Assembly (NCBI GenBank): GCA_037447655.1 | Contig: JBBHKE010003455.1 | Coordinates: 277,453-341,452, forward strand | From: Zygnema cylindricum | Taxonomy: Eukaryota; Streptophyta; Zygnematophyceae; Zygnematales; Zygnemataceae | Direction of reading: 5' to 3' | Length of the DNA stretch: 64,000 bases | In this document: positions 36,250-47,030 of the stretch, in pieces | How positions within the stretch are numbered: position 1 is the stretch's first letter | How the letters are laid out: every line of letters starts with the position of its first letter | Position numbers and translations under genes: made by a program | The notes under the pieces: generated by a model | What the model saw: only the letters and a program-made list of their open reading frames with translations | Told to the model about the DNA's origin: nothing | Database searches by the model: none

Positions 36250-36415
36250 AAATGTACGTGCCGTACAGCTAAATGTACTAGCCGTACATATAAATGTACG
36301 GCATGTACACTCAGCTGTACGTCTTATTCCCCGTACATGCAGAAAGTACAGTAGCCGCCATGACGTCTGTACTGTTTTGGTACGAATACAATAAAAACGA
36401 TGTACCTTTCACATC
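36250..36415. repeat. GTAC-dense block
   Basis: Twelve GTAC tetramers in about 165 bases, mostly as TGTACG, CGTACA or TGTACT. Chance would give fewer than one. Function unknown. Confidence 0.7.
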
Positions 36416-36576
36416 CGACGCCATGGCTTTGTCCCTTTATTCCTTGGGATCCACTGGACACCTGCCACGTGTCAATCTGTCAGCTTTTTTGGCAAAAGCT
36501 GCCAAAAGAGCCATTCCGGGCTCACGCTGGCCGTCCGCTCGTACTTTTTCATTCCAAGTCATCCAGGCTCTACATC

Positions 36577-36649
36577 GAGCTGGTGGCACAGTGGTTAGTG
36601 CGCTGACAGCTCAAGTCAGAGGTCCCAGGTTCGAGCCCTGGCCGGCTCA
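36577..36649 (+). tRNA. tRNA-like gene or pseudogene, anticodon position CUC
   Basis: Folds into a full 73-nt cloverleaf. The acceptor GAGCTGG pairs with CCGGCTC (one G-T), the D stem GCAC pairs with GTGC, and the anticodon stem CTGAC pairs with GTCAG. The T arm is CCAGG-TTCGAGC-CCTGG, and the discriminator is A. A box TGGCACAGTGG and B box GGTTCGAGCCC fit Pol III promoters, and TTTT follows at 36651. The loop is AGCTCAA, so position 33 is G instead of the nearly invariant U and the anticodon would read CUC (Glu). It does not look like a normal tRNA-Glu body. A tRNA pseudogene or head of a tRNA-derived SINE is as likely. Confidence 0.65.
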
Positions 36650-36714
36650 CTTTTCCCTAGTATGGGACATACCGAATCCCGGATTTCACCGAAATTCAAC
36701 ATAATACGTCGTGC

Positions 36715-36790
36715 TGGAGCCGTAATGTTTGCGTGGATATTAAATTGTCCACGTGTAATTCTGGGTGACCAATCACAATATGCATGAGAC
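36715..36790 (-). repeat. Short dispersed repeat (reverse copy)
   Basis: On the minus strand it reads TGTGATTGGTC, AATTACACG and CCACGCAAACATTA, the same order as the tandem units at 57775-57950. Confidence 0.55.
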
Positions 36791-36809
36791 GAGGTGGTTG
36801 TTGAGATTG

Positions 36810-37395
36810 TACATTTTCGGCCAATTTAGAATAAGAGTTTACTCTAATACGTCATAACATTAACGCTAATACCGGTCACAAGCTCAAGAGACAAACGAAA
36901 GTGCATCCATTTTAGAGTTAACACATATTAGCATTAATGTACTCTAATAACACAAAATATCGCCACATTATTAGAGTAAAGAACCCCTATTAACGTACAG
37001 TATCGAGGTAAAACGGACAAGTGATCAGCTTTTGAAACAACAAGCGTTGCGTAAACATTACATCCTTACAAATTACACTTAGTACAACTGGACAAAAAAT
37101 ATAAGTTTTACGGCGTATTGTTAACGCTTAACTGCGGTAAAATAATATGACATGTACATATGAATGTTTTACACTTTTACATGACGGCGTACGATTTCAA
37201 ATAAACTGTACGGGTATTTACATTAGTGTAAGCATGTTTGCGACCGATTTTTTTTTTTCAAAGACCCAAATTAGAATTATTAAACAATTATTGTATGTTT
37301 TTTTTCAAAATTTTCAGATTCTTAATTAACGTAAACCACGGTAATTATTTATATAAGCTAAAGAAACTTTTACGCTAATAGCGATTGGCGGTGTA
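36810..37395. mobile_element. Probable Tc1/mariner-like MITE, 586 bp
   Basis: The right end is clear: GCTAATAGCGATTGGCGGTGTA, the family end. The left TA at 36810 with TACATTTTCGGCCAATTTAG is weak. The interior has ATTAGAGTAAAG and CTCTAATA words, and the length equals that of the MITE at 11131. Confidence 0.5.
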
Positions 37396-38019
37396 CTGTA
37401 CATCTGTGCGACTGTGACAACCTTTAACGTGACTTCTGATTAAATTTTGTACGTTAGTGCGATATAGTATTTTGTGCGAATTGCAAAAAATTAGGTAGGA
37501 ACTATTTAATTTTTTTAGTCACATTCTATTTGTTTTTCCCGCTATGGTGTACGCAATACATGTACGCCTTACGCGTTTCTTGTATGTTTCGTACACAAAA
37601 GTACTAAATCTGTAGTTTCCTTACCGAACAACTAAAATTGTCGATGTTAGTCCGAGATTTTAGGTACGGCCGTAAAAAAATAATGCTTCAATAATCGAAA
37701 AAACGATAGATAAAACGCGGGATGATACGTCCACCTTCCAACCGATTTAATTCGTATTGTTTAGATTCATTGCCACTTTCCACACCGACAAAAAACTTAT
37801 CGAATCAAGAACGCTTTACCTTCTTGGGGATCGTCCAAAATCTCAAATCTACGTACAAAACTAATTTACACCGCTTGTACTTTCTGTAAAATACATACAA
37901 AAAAAGTACGGTAAAGGCACGCATGGCAAAAATAGTAGCTCGCATTACAATTGCAATTTGATGCACTATATCATTTTTTCATCACAGAAATAAAGTTATG
38001 TTCAACAATTCTGCTCAAG

Positions 38020-38058
38020 TTTTGTTATTTTACCCTCACTAAGGGTAAAATAACAAAA
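38020..38058. other. Perfect 17-bp hairpin
   Basis: TTTTGTTATTTTACCCT, loop CACTA, then AGGGTAAAATAACAAAA. Near the start of a palindrome-centred repeat. May be a small foldback element. No terminator role can be argued in a eukaryote. Confidence 0.8.
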
Positions 38059-38094
38059 AAATGGAACTGCTGTAGTGGGGACAGGTAGAAAATA

Positions 38095-38830
38095 TAACTC
38101 AGTGCACTTTCCCATGTGCTAAAGTTACAATTATTTCTGTCGTTTTCCTCAATAGAAAAAAACGTGAAAATCCGCAACCGTACCAAAATATTAAAATTTC
38201 CACCGTACAAGTTACGTTACCTGAAACTTTATATGTATTGCAGTTTGTCGTCGCGCGTTTCGACCCACTTTCGCGTCCTTTCAACTCATCTTCAAACTTG
38301 ATATAAAATCACCTCGCGAGGTGATTTAAAAAAAAAATCCATGAGGTGAGCGAATAGGCAGGTGTTGTCGCGCCTGTCGGAAGTTTTTAACATTTTTTGT
38401 GCAAGAGTACCAAAAGAAAAAGCCCACTGCACAATTCCAACTTGGCGTGACTTTTTCTCTTTCTCTCCCTCTCCCACTACCGCGTCTATCTCACAATTCT
38501 TGCAATGAAAAACGACAATAATGGTATCAAATAAAAGATTTCTAAAAACGAATTATTTTTACCATCTTTCGTCGTATTTTGATGGCAAGCAGAGTGAGAG
38601 AAGATTAAAAAACAAAATCGGGAAACCATGGCAGAAAGTGACGTCGACGCCATAATTTAGCACGAAATATCACAAACCCTACATCTTCAATGCCAGTTGA
38701 CGCCTACGCCGCCGCCAGAACGCCATCAATTGGGCGAGTTTTGCCCCTGCAACCGTCACAAATTACACCCACGTCTACATCCGTCACAATCTAAAGTAAC
38801 GATTTAATTTCTTTACATAGGAATGCTTTG
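38095..38830 (+). repeat. Palindrome-centred repeat, copy 2
   Basis: Starts near CCCATGTGCTAAAG and passes GCAGTTTGTCGTC, CAACTCATCTTCAAACTT and a perfect 22-bp palindrome AAATCACCTCGCGAGGTGAT.. (38308-38329). It then has a CTCTCCC tract and CGGGAAACCATGG, ending near ACGTCTACATCCGTCACA. No conserved reading frame. Confidence 0.65.
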
Positions 38831-39509
38831 AAAGTAGTACGAAGAATCTTCGCTAAAAACAAAGTTACAAGACCAAAGTTCCGGTTACACAGGAAAGTGC
38901 CCTCAGTCAAAGTTTAAAAGTAACGAATCTAAAAAGCAGCTATGTTATGCTTCTTGCCTGCAGATTGCTCCGGAAAAAGGCTTTGGAAAAGTGAACAGTC
39001 CGCAAAAACAACACTGACAGAAGATCTTTTGCAATTAACGGAATTAGTGTGGCATATTCGTTACTAAATTTTTAGTTTTGTACGTACTAATTCTACAATG
39101 TGTTATCATTTTGACCGTTACATGTTGTGTTGTGTAGACGTAATTTCCGTAATTAAATTCATGTCATACGTGGCATGCCATACATCCAATGTTTTCAATA
39201 AAATGCTATATTATAAGAATTTGTAAGGTACTAAATTTTAAGTAGTATTATGTATTTTCAAATATATATCGCGATATAATTAGATGGTACGGGTGCAATA
39301 TGTCAACGACTCTAACCATTCGATATATAGAATATCCAATTTAAAGCGATAACTTTTTACCCGATACACAACACTTGTCTTTACCCTTCAAGGGTTGAAT
39401 TTCAATGACCATGACCAACAAATTTGAATATGTTTTGCTAGCGGGGTATAAACGTTCGAGTTTGCCTAATAAGTTAGGGTGAATCATGCGAGGAATTTGT
39501 AAAAGTTAG

Positions 39510-40500
39510 GGCATGTTCCCATGTGATAAAGTAAGAATTTTCTCTTGTTGTTTTCCTTTGAAACTTAGCCTGCAACAAGACAATATGTAGCAGCCGTACA
39601 AAGAATTGAAATTACCACAGTATATTTTGTGTTATATTTAAACTTGTATTGTAGTTTGTCGTCTAGTTGGTTTTGATCCACTTTTGCCTCCCTTCAACTC
39701 ATATCCAAACTTCTACTAAAATCACCTCGCGAGGTTATTTTACTTAAAGCTTGAAGATGTGCACCAATAGGCAGACGTAGTCATGCGCGTCACGGGTTTT
39801 TTAAACATTTTTAACGCGGAGTTCAAAAACAAAAACCAACTATCCATTTTTAGCCTTTGCGTACTTATTTTTTTCCGTGCAAGGGCCGTAGGGGTGTCTC
39901 TTCAAACGGATGCCATTTCGCAAAACGAAGTTTGTGAAGATGCCTCTCTTTTCCCCTTTCTAACCGTTTATATAATTTCCTTCTCATAATCCCTCGTTCC
40001 TAATCACACGCGTTTTCACGTACAAAACGTAGGAAATTCATTGGTCACCTGTCGACAAGTGGGAAGACGAAGAACGAAAGCGTATTTTTGGACGAGCGCA
40101 ATAGGTGTAATTAGGTTTATTCACAATAAATAACAATTCTCAATTTCTTCACTTATTTGCAGGTTCTTTTTTTTTTCATCTATTTTTAAGATTTACTTCG
40201 TATCAATTTCTTCCATTGTCTCTTTTATTTTTTGTCATTTCCCTCTCACATGCATCAACATCGAAATAATGAATTTAAAAAAGTAATAAATGAGCAAGTT
40301 GTGATGGAAGCCTCCACGTTGACAAAGTGACGTACAATCATTTCAAAGTCACAAAAACTGTACAACATGCGGTTCGACATTTCAAATTGTAGACACTTAG
40401 ATGTTTAAAAACATGTTTTGAACGACTACATTTGTCAAAAGTCTCGTACACGTCTACATATGTCACATTTTAAACCAACGATTTCATTCGGTTGTGGTTA
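39510..40500 (+). repeat. Palindrome-centred repeat, copy 3
   Basis: CCCATGTGATAAAG, GTAGTTTGTCGTC, CAACTCATATCCAAACTT and AAAATCACCTCGCGAGGTTA (one arm mutated) follow in the same order as copy 2. The 3' part shares CCGTGCAAGGG and CACGTCTACAT...GTCACA with copy 4. Confidence 0.65.
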
Positions 40501-42500
40501 CCTGAAAGAGTAACGAGAAGCAAATTGTAGTATTCTGATTGGAGGCGCAGGATGTGCGTCAGTGTGTAGCTGTTTTTGTGGCTTGAGGGGAGGTTTAAGC
40601 CGCCTTGTTTTATTTTGAATTATTTCTGCCAATATGAATGTATATAGCAATGGTAACAAGTATCGTCCACCAGGAAACCAAACTTTCGATTGGATTGTAC
40701 TCAAAAGTTTTCAGATTTGGGACTAAGGGACTGAAAGCAGAACCAGTTTGTTTCAAAACTGATGTTTACAGACCACGCACCACAATGTTTTTGCATTATG
40801 ACCTCAATGCAAAACTTATTTCACACTAAAAAGTACCAGCCGGATTAAATCACGAGTATGCAATTTCTTCTTATGATCAGTTAAGAATGTGGACTAACGC
40901 CCTAACAGGTGTCCCCCCCTTCTTCTGGTACCACTCAATTCCAACATCCTGAGAGGTCACAACTTTTTATTCCACACCATTTCCTCCTTTTTCCCTCGTG
41001 GAAATTTTCCTCTTTACAGTCTCTCCGAAAGGGAAGGGAGAGGGAGAGGGAGAGGGGGGAAGAGTTTTAAAGCATTGTCGCAAAATAGCCTCATGTCCAA
41101 GCACAGTCCATCATTTAGAGCTGGGAATTTTCGGGCAATCGTCAGTATGTTCCTATTTTCAGTCATGTAACATGGTCGAAAGGTGAAATCATCAACTTAC
41201 AACTCTAACTGGGAAAAAAAATATAACAACAGTTGACATTAAAGTTTAAAGTCGTTCAAGTTCCCCTAAAATCATATGATGCTAACAGTAGTCAGTGTAT
41301 CATACCTGTTCTCCTACAGTTGCAAATTTATATGTTTCTCCCCCACAATCTCCTTAATCTATATCAGGCATCATATATCTTCAAATGGCTTCAAAAGCCG
41401 AACACTTTGTCTAATTGGCAATAGTGGGAGGCATACAAAATTTAGGTTTACCACTATTATTTTTCACCCAAAAGGATGGACACCCAACAGCTTTAAAGTC
41501 CGGCATTTTCAGCTCAAGGGCATCAACATACAAACCACACTTTCAAAAGAACATAAAGTAGATGCACCAATTAAGTAAATGTGTCTCCAAAAACAGCTAA
41601 TCAAATTATGTTAATGGACATGCTATCTCCCTTCTCAGCCTTTATTTTCAGTTCAATAAAGAATGCCAAATTTTAAATTCTTAAAAAAAACAAAAAAAAA
41701 CACAAAAAACTTACAAAAAACAAAAAATATATATTTTAATTTATACATATATAAAAAAGTTATTAATATTTAATATAAAGTAAGATTTTTATACAAAAGA
41801 TTTCATAAATTAGTGACGAATTTTTTTCTATTATTATTGTTTTTCCTTTTTTTTGTTTTTTTTTTTTTTGTAGTAATATAAATTAATTTTATTATATTTT
41901 TTTATAAAAAAAAATTTTAATTTTTTTTTAATATATTTTATATTTTTTACTTTTTTTTTTTTTTTTAATTGTTATAAAAATTTAAAGGAAAAAATACAAA
42001 AAAAAATAAAAAACAAAATTTGAATCACACCTACAGCCACTTCCTCACACCTGGTCTCATAAATTTCCCTCCGGCATACTTTTTTGTTTAAATGTTGTAT
42101 TGTGAAACGAAAGTACAACAGAAATCAAATGTGAAAAGTACAGATGAGCTTCACGTGTCACGAACCTCTAGCGATGTGATGCACGAAAGCGGTCCAAACA
42201 AAACCAACAGACTCAACCCCAAGATTTGCAGGCCCTGAAAACTAAAACTGAATACTTATCATAATAGAAGTAAAACCGTGTCTATTGTGTAATTAGGATG
42301 TTTTAACATAAAGTTGTTGCCCCTTCAAACTTTTCAAGAGATGTTCCTCTTGTGATACACAAGCGTGGTTCCTGAAATCAAGAACTGATAACGACAGTAA
42401 AAGGAAGACATGTTTTTCTCTGTCCTCCTGCGAATCACAAGGTTTTCCTGAGTGCACCCTTGCTGCACGTAACGGTTGGGGATTATTTGCCACATAGAAC
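40501..42500. other. No gene seen; AT-rich tract
   Basis: Short unrelated open frames only. 41680-42020 is almost pure A/T with long A and T runs. Part of 42050-42500 could be the 3' untranslated region of the RSL1D1-like gene, but no polyadenylation site can be fixed. Confidence 0.5.
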
Positions 42501-42502
42501 GC

Positions 42503-43202
42503 CTAGGACGATTTCACAGAACTTTTTAAAGAAGGGATCTTTAGAGGAGCATCCGGAAGAGCTGAAAATAAAGGTAAGGAAGCAGATTCTTGTGTCTTTA
42601 AAAAGATAGAAAGAATATTCTTCCACTTCTTCGGTACATTCTCTCCAATACCTGCAAAAACAGAGAAAACAGAAACAACCGGGTTCTGTTTCAAAATTAT
42701 GAGATACAACCATTAACAACCGCTGTTTAGTCGAGTCGTTCTCCGTAAATTATAAGTTTTATCATCTTTGATTCCTCCTTACTTTCACATACAATTCAAT
42801 AAAACCCAGAGCTCATTTGCTATTTTCTTCAAATTCGGCATGAGAGGCACTGTAATCTGTTAAGAGCGATATCTGATAACAAACAAAACATAACAACATC
42901 ACTGACGATAACATTTCTTAAAATAAAAAGCCGCAACCGATATTTTAACAACAGCTACACAAAATTCCCGAACTTTTCTGAGCTTTTGACTCTTCAGTTT
43001 ATCCGGCTGGAGAGGGAGAGGGAGAAATGAGGGACAAGGAGAGGGACAGAGACGTAAGGAGAGAGAGAGCAAGAGCGAGGAAGAGCTGGAGAGAGAGAGA
43101 AAGAGAGAAAGAGATGGAGAGAGGGCGAGAGATGATGACATTGTGACCGGAAGAAGATGATGGTGAGATGTGAAGGACAAAGACATGCCTGATGACATTT
43201 AC

Positions 43203-43240
<38 letters not shown>

Positions 43241-44135
43241 ATTTTATTGATGACATGATGACGACAATCCGATGATGATGACATGATGCATTTTGCACGA
43301 TGATGACATTGATGATGATATTGATGATGAGTGATTTACGCATGATTATTTATTTTATTTACATTTTTTTTTAAGATGACCTGATACGGACGAGGGAGGG
43401 AGAGGAGGGAGGGACGGAGGAGGATGAAGGAGGGAGGGCGGGAGGGAAGGGGAGAGGGAGGGAGGGTGGAGGGGAGGGAATGTTAGACAACCTGCAACTG
43501 GAACTGTCGGCCTGCCTAACCCTCGCCGCCCTGACCACCGTGCACGGCCCCTCCCTGATGTAGAGGTGCGTGGCGTTGCAGGCCGTACGAATCTTGTCCG
43601 TCCATCTCCCTCCCTTCAAGCTCACCGGAATCGGCTGCTTCTTCTTTTCAAAGAACGTCTTTCCTAGAAGCTTCGGCAAAAGCGGCAGCACTCTGTCGTC
43701 GGCCAGAAACAAGTCATATGAGCCGCACAGCTGTCTCTTCGCCTCGTACGGTTTGTACTTTGTCCGCAGTTTCCGCAACCCGACAACCTTAGTGACTCCA
43801 CTGTTGCCTTCTGCTCTAATCTTTTCTTTTGCCTTTTTGTGTCCTTCGTCCTTGCTATCTTTCACGATTAAACAAACTTCACGACCGGCGTCTAAAGGAT
43901 ATAATGAATGAGGCAAAGAAATCCTAATTCCGTTAGTTCTAGAAGTTTCAGGCGTTTTTTTTAGGCTTACAACGACATAAAACATGTCATCATTTTCAAG
44001 AAGTTGCTCCATTCCCTTCACCATTTGGCTTTCTTGCCATTTTAACAGTGAAGAAACTGCCTTTTCTACTTGCTCTTTCTTTACTTTACTGCTAACTTTG
44101 TGCGCTAGTGGTGGACCGGCATCCATGGCTGGCAT
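42503..44135 (-). CDS. Ribosomal L1 domain protein RSL1D1/UTP30-like
   Basis: Nucleolar L1-domain protein of the RSL1D1/Cic1/Utp30 family, involved in pre-ribosome maturation. Exon 1 (44135-43521, 205 codons) is strong: 'DMFYVVVSLKKTPETSRTN', then 'SLPHSLYPLDAGREVCLIVK', 'GVTKVVGLRKLRTKYKPYEA', 'RQLCGSYDLFLADDRVLPLL', 'LLGKTFFEKKKQPIPVSLKG' and 'ACNATHLYIREG'. Exon 2 (43006-about 42913) reads KLRKVREFCVAVVKIS. Exon 3 (42651-42503) reads 'ENVPKKWKNILSIFLKTQES', matching the family end PKKW-N--S--LKTPES. Phases fit a total of 285 codons, near yeast Utp30. The donor sites of exons 1 (GTTAGG) and 2 (GTTATC) are weak, so those junctions are provisional. Intron 1 is filled with purine-rich and GAT microsatellites. 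The gene converges with DDX54. Confidence 0.82.
43010..43490. repeat. Microsatellites in RSL1D1-like intron 1
   Basis: Purine-rich GAGAGG tract at 43010-43135, (GAT)n at about 43203-43240 with more ATGATG text to 43330, and GGGAGG repeats at 43391-43485. Frames through these strings of Ser/Leu/Pro are not genes. Confidence 0.9.
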
Positions 44136-44144
44136 CTGCTGGTG

Positions 44145-44152
44145 AAACCCTA
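44145..44152 (+). promoter_or_regulatory. Telo-box in the RSL1D1-like leader
   Basis: AAACCCTA on the plus strand, 10 bases upstream of the minus-strand start codon. Same motif as near DDX54. Confidence 0.5.
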
Positions 44153-44632
44153 CACCAGCTTCGAGCGCCCTGCAGCGCCCTGCACTCTGGCTGAACCCTC
44201 GCGCGTGCGAATGCCAAAGCCGTCAACGCATGCGTTTGGCGAGTGATGCTGTGGAAGTGTGAAGTACTGAAGTCAGAACTTAAGGATGCCGATTCACTAT
44301 ATATAATTATATATAATCCCCTATTATCTGTCATGCCATAATGACGGGCTTATTTTCATTGATCTAACCGTCAATGTTTTATCAAGTAAACTTAATACAC
44401 GGTCAGCCGTAGATGTAAACCACGGGACGACTGTGTGCATGTCTGAAAGTGTCACATGATCGTCAGGGAGGTCCGCATGACCGTAAATTCCAACAACATG
44501 CGTGAGGACTCACAAGATGTGAATTTCTTTGTGACGTGTATCGCGTTAGAATCGCCAGTTTTCCATTCCGCGTATCGATTGTGCCAATATATACAGACAA
44601 CTGAATCGTCAGTTGATGAGGAAAAACTATAA
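44153..44632. other. Upstream of RSL1D1-like gene, no gene
   Basis: Presumed promoter side of the minus-strand gene. TATATATAATTATATATAA at about 44298-44316 is a possible TATA region, 165-180 bases upstream. Nothing else recognised. Confidence 0.4.
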
Positions 44633-44829
44633 GTGAACATAAATAGGTGGGAACTGTTTCCGCCTTTTATTTTCGCCTTCTTTTCGCCTTTTTTTCGCCT
44701 TTCCCATAATGGCTCATGCGATCTCTACCGTCGACAAAGGCTCATAATCGTTGCAGCGATCTTATTGTCTACTTGTCTCCTTTTACAGGCCAAGACCCCA
44801 AATGTAGTTCCTCCATTGTCTTCCCTCAT

Positions 44830-45700
44830 TATCATCATTCATTCCCAGGTGCAAAAACAAATCACCGATAAGGTAGCCGCCGCCGACTTCAAGAACCTCT
44901 TAGAGGTGTTGCCTACGGCTGACGCGCGGGGTCGACTTCCCTCTTGTTCGGGACCAAGTGTTGGGGCTTGGCTCGTCACTACTCCAATTTTTACCTCACT
45001 CCGATTATCTTCTCAATAATTTTCTTATGCACTCCGCTTACGTCTCAACTTACCACACCTCTCTCTCTCTCTTAGGCAAGCGTCGTTGCCTTTGTGGTCG
45101 ATCTATTAATGAGCAGGGCGTTCATTTGCTTCGTTGTTCACGCGGTGGGGAGTGTACAACAACATACGATAGTGTTTGAGATACAATCGCTTCAGTGGAA
45201 ATTGGAGCAGGATACACACTGAAATGTGACTTGTTGCATATCCTCCCACCACGCCCTTAATTTAGGGGTGTATGTGGCTCTCGTGTGGATCTTTTTTTTT
45301 TGCAAGGCCCAAAAATACCACCGAGTGACGTGGTTCTCACTGACCGTACGAGATCCCATGTTTCCGAGCATGCGGCATTAGATACAGGTGTTACGGCTCA
45401 AAAAACAACAACCTCTAAAGAATGTGATTACGCTCAACAAGACCAAACTTACAACTTCATACTATTTGCTAAAGGTATTTGGGACCTTTGACCCGTTGTT
45501 CGACAACTTTATCCGTGATTGCGAGCGGCGGTCCTTTGAAGTTAGGGGACCTGATAACCTTTCCCTAATTGTCATGTCAACTTTTTACCGCCAATGTTCT
45601 CTATCGCCCTTTCAACGATCTCAAGCATCGCCCCTTATCCGACAAAGGACGGTGGTGGACAATGGTCGTGGATTACGAGATTTACCACTGCGTCACCCGA
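44830..45700 (+). pseudogene. Remnant of a reverse-transcriptase C-terminal region
   Basis: Broken frames in order. 'GRLPSCSGPSVGAWLVTTP' is followed after a frame change by LGKRRCLCGRSINEQGVHLLRC-like text, a Cys/His knuckle of the pattern CxC-x-H-x-C. Next comes 'DVVLTDRTRSHV' with a following alanine- and lysine-rich helix and 'YNFILFAKG'. This order resembles the C-terminal zinc knuckle and PD-(D/E)XK-like region seen behind some non-LTR reverse transcriptases. The polymerase core itself is absent. The family call is tentative. Confidence 0.4.
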
Positions 45701-46299
45701 TGCACATTGATGATATTTGTCGGTCCAACCTCCATTGTAGACTTGTTTTAGTTTTTGGGCCGATGACCCATTTTTTCCATTATAGTTCGTGTATATCTTG
45801 GTTTTAGTGCTCTTGTAGTCTAATTTTGGTATTCGTTTTTTTTTTTTCCTTTCAGTTTTTTTGCTCATAATGTTGCTTAGTTTTGGTAGTTTTTGTTCGT
45901 ACTTTTGGGTTTTCTAAGTGTAACCTTTAATGGTGGTGAAAAAAAATCCATTTCAATCAAGTTTTGTACTTATATGGTTTAATTATCGTGGATTTGATAA
46001 AAAAGTCTTCGCTTTTATATTTTGTTATTTTTGTCTCCTGTACCCATTGTACATAGACATAGTTTCTGTTGTACAACATTATACACAAAAGGATAGAAGG
46101 TGTAATTTTAAAAATCGAATACTTGAATATATTAAAGTACATTTGTACATTATTCGTAATTTCGCTGTTTTTACTTTATGGGGGCGTGCCTTAAACATGC
46201 GTACAAATACTGATAGTTCGCAGTGTTATGTTTCGATAGTTACAGCTCCTTCCGTACATACTTTTGTGTTACTCTATTTCTCATACATATTGAAGCTTA

Positions 46300-47030
46300 T
46301 ATCTGAATATTTGAATATATTGAACCCTTTAACCCCCCCCCCCCTCATGACCTCTAAGTTTGTTAAAGTAAGAATTATTTCTTCTATTTTTCGTCAAAAA
46401 AAAAACTTGCAACGAGAAAATCTCACACTGTACAAAAAAATTGTAAAAACCATGGTAAAATTTGAGTCATCTAGAAAAATAAAATGTACTAAAACTTGTC
46501 GTCTTGCTCTTTCCAACCCAATGCCACGTCATTCCAACTCATTTTCGAACTTTACCTAAAAACGACTCGCTTGTCGATTTTATTTGTAATTACGGCAAAA
46601 AACGAATATGACTATGTTTTTGTACGTGTTGTTAACATTTAAAACATTTTTGCAAAACGTGCAATACAAAAAAATAAGTTCTCCTTTGCAACATAGACTT
46701 GTCAACTGTACGTTTCCAAGCGGTATGGATTTTTTTCCGTGCAGGGGTCACTAACAACAACAGATGTCATTCACAAAAGCGAAATCTATTTTCCCAAGGC
46801 GCAAAGGCGCCTCTCTCCCTCTCCCCCACACCTAATCCGTTATTTCTTTATATTTTGACATAAAAAGCGCGGTTTAATATCATATATTTATTTTAAATGC
46901 TTGGCCGTTTTTAAAGTTTGTGTAAACGTCTGCATTTGTCACAAGTTTTGCACACGTCTACGTCCGTCACAGTTTCAAGTAATGATTTCATTTTCGCACA
47001 TATAAACACTCTGAAAAGTAGTACAGTGAA
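46300..47030 (+). repeat. Palindrome-centred repeat, copy 4
   Basis: TTGTTAAAGTAAGAATT, ACTTGTCGTC, CATTCCAACTCATTTTCGAACTTT and a degenerate AAAACGACTCGCTTGTCGATTTT palindrome follow in family order. Then come CCGTGCAGGGG, a CTCTCCCTCTCC tract and CACGTCTACGTCCGTCACAG. A 209-codon open frame over its left part is not shared by the other copies and is not called. Confidence 0.6.

Larger units (their letters stand above)
36079..39376. mobile_element. hAT-like element bounded by CGATA-rich ends
   Basis: Left end TAGTGTTGTGTATCGG and right end CCGATACACAACACTT are inverted repeats of 15-16 bp starting TAGTG, as in hAT elements. The left 170 bases are packed with CGATA/TATCG words in both orientations, and the right 110 bases have fewer. 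Subterminal repeats like these are typical of hAT. No transposase is present, the 8-bp flanks do not match, and the interior holds other repeats. The two ends might therefore belong to different copies. Confidence 0.45.

Noticed and set aside
36577-36649. Functional tRNA-Glu(CUC)
   Set aside because: Position 33 is G, and the body does not look like a tRNA-Glu. Kept only as tRNA-like.
45930-46559. 209-codon plus-strand frame
   Set aside because: AT-rich, no domain, and the frame is not kept in the other copies of the repeat it overlaps.
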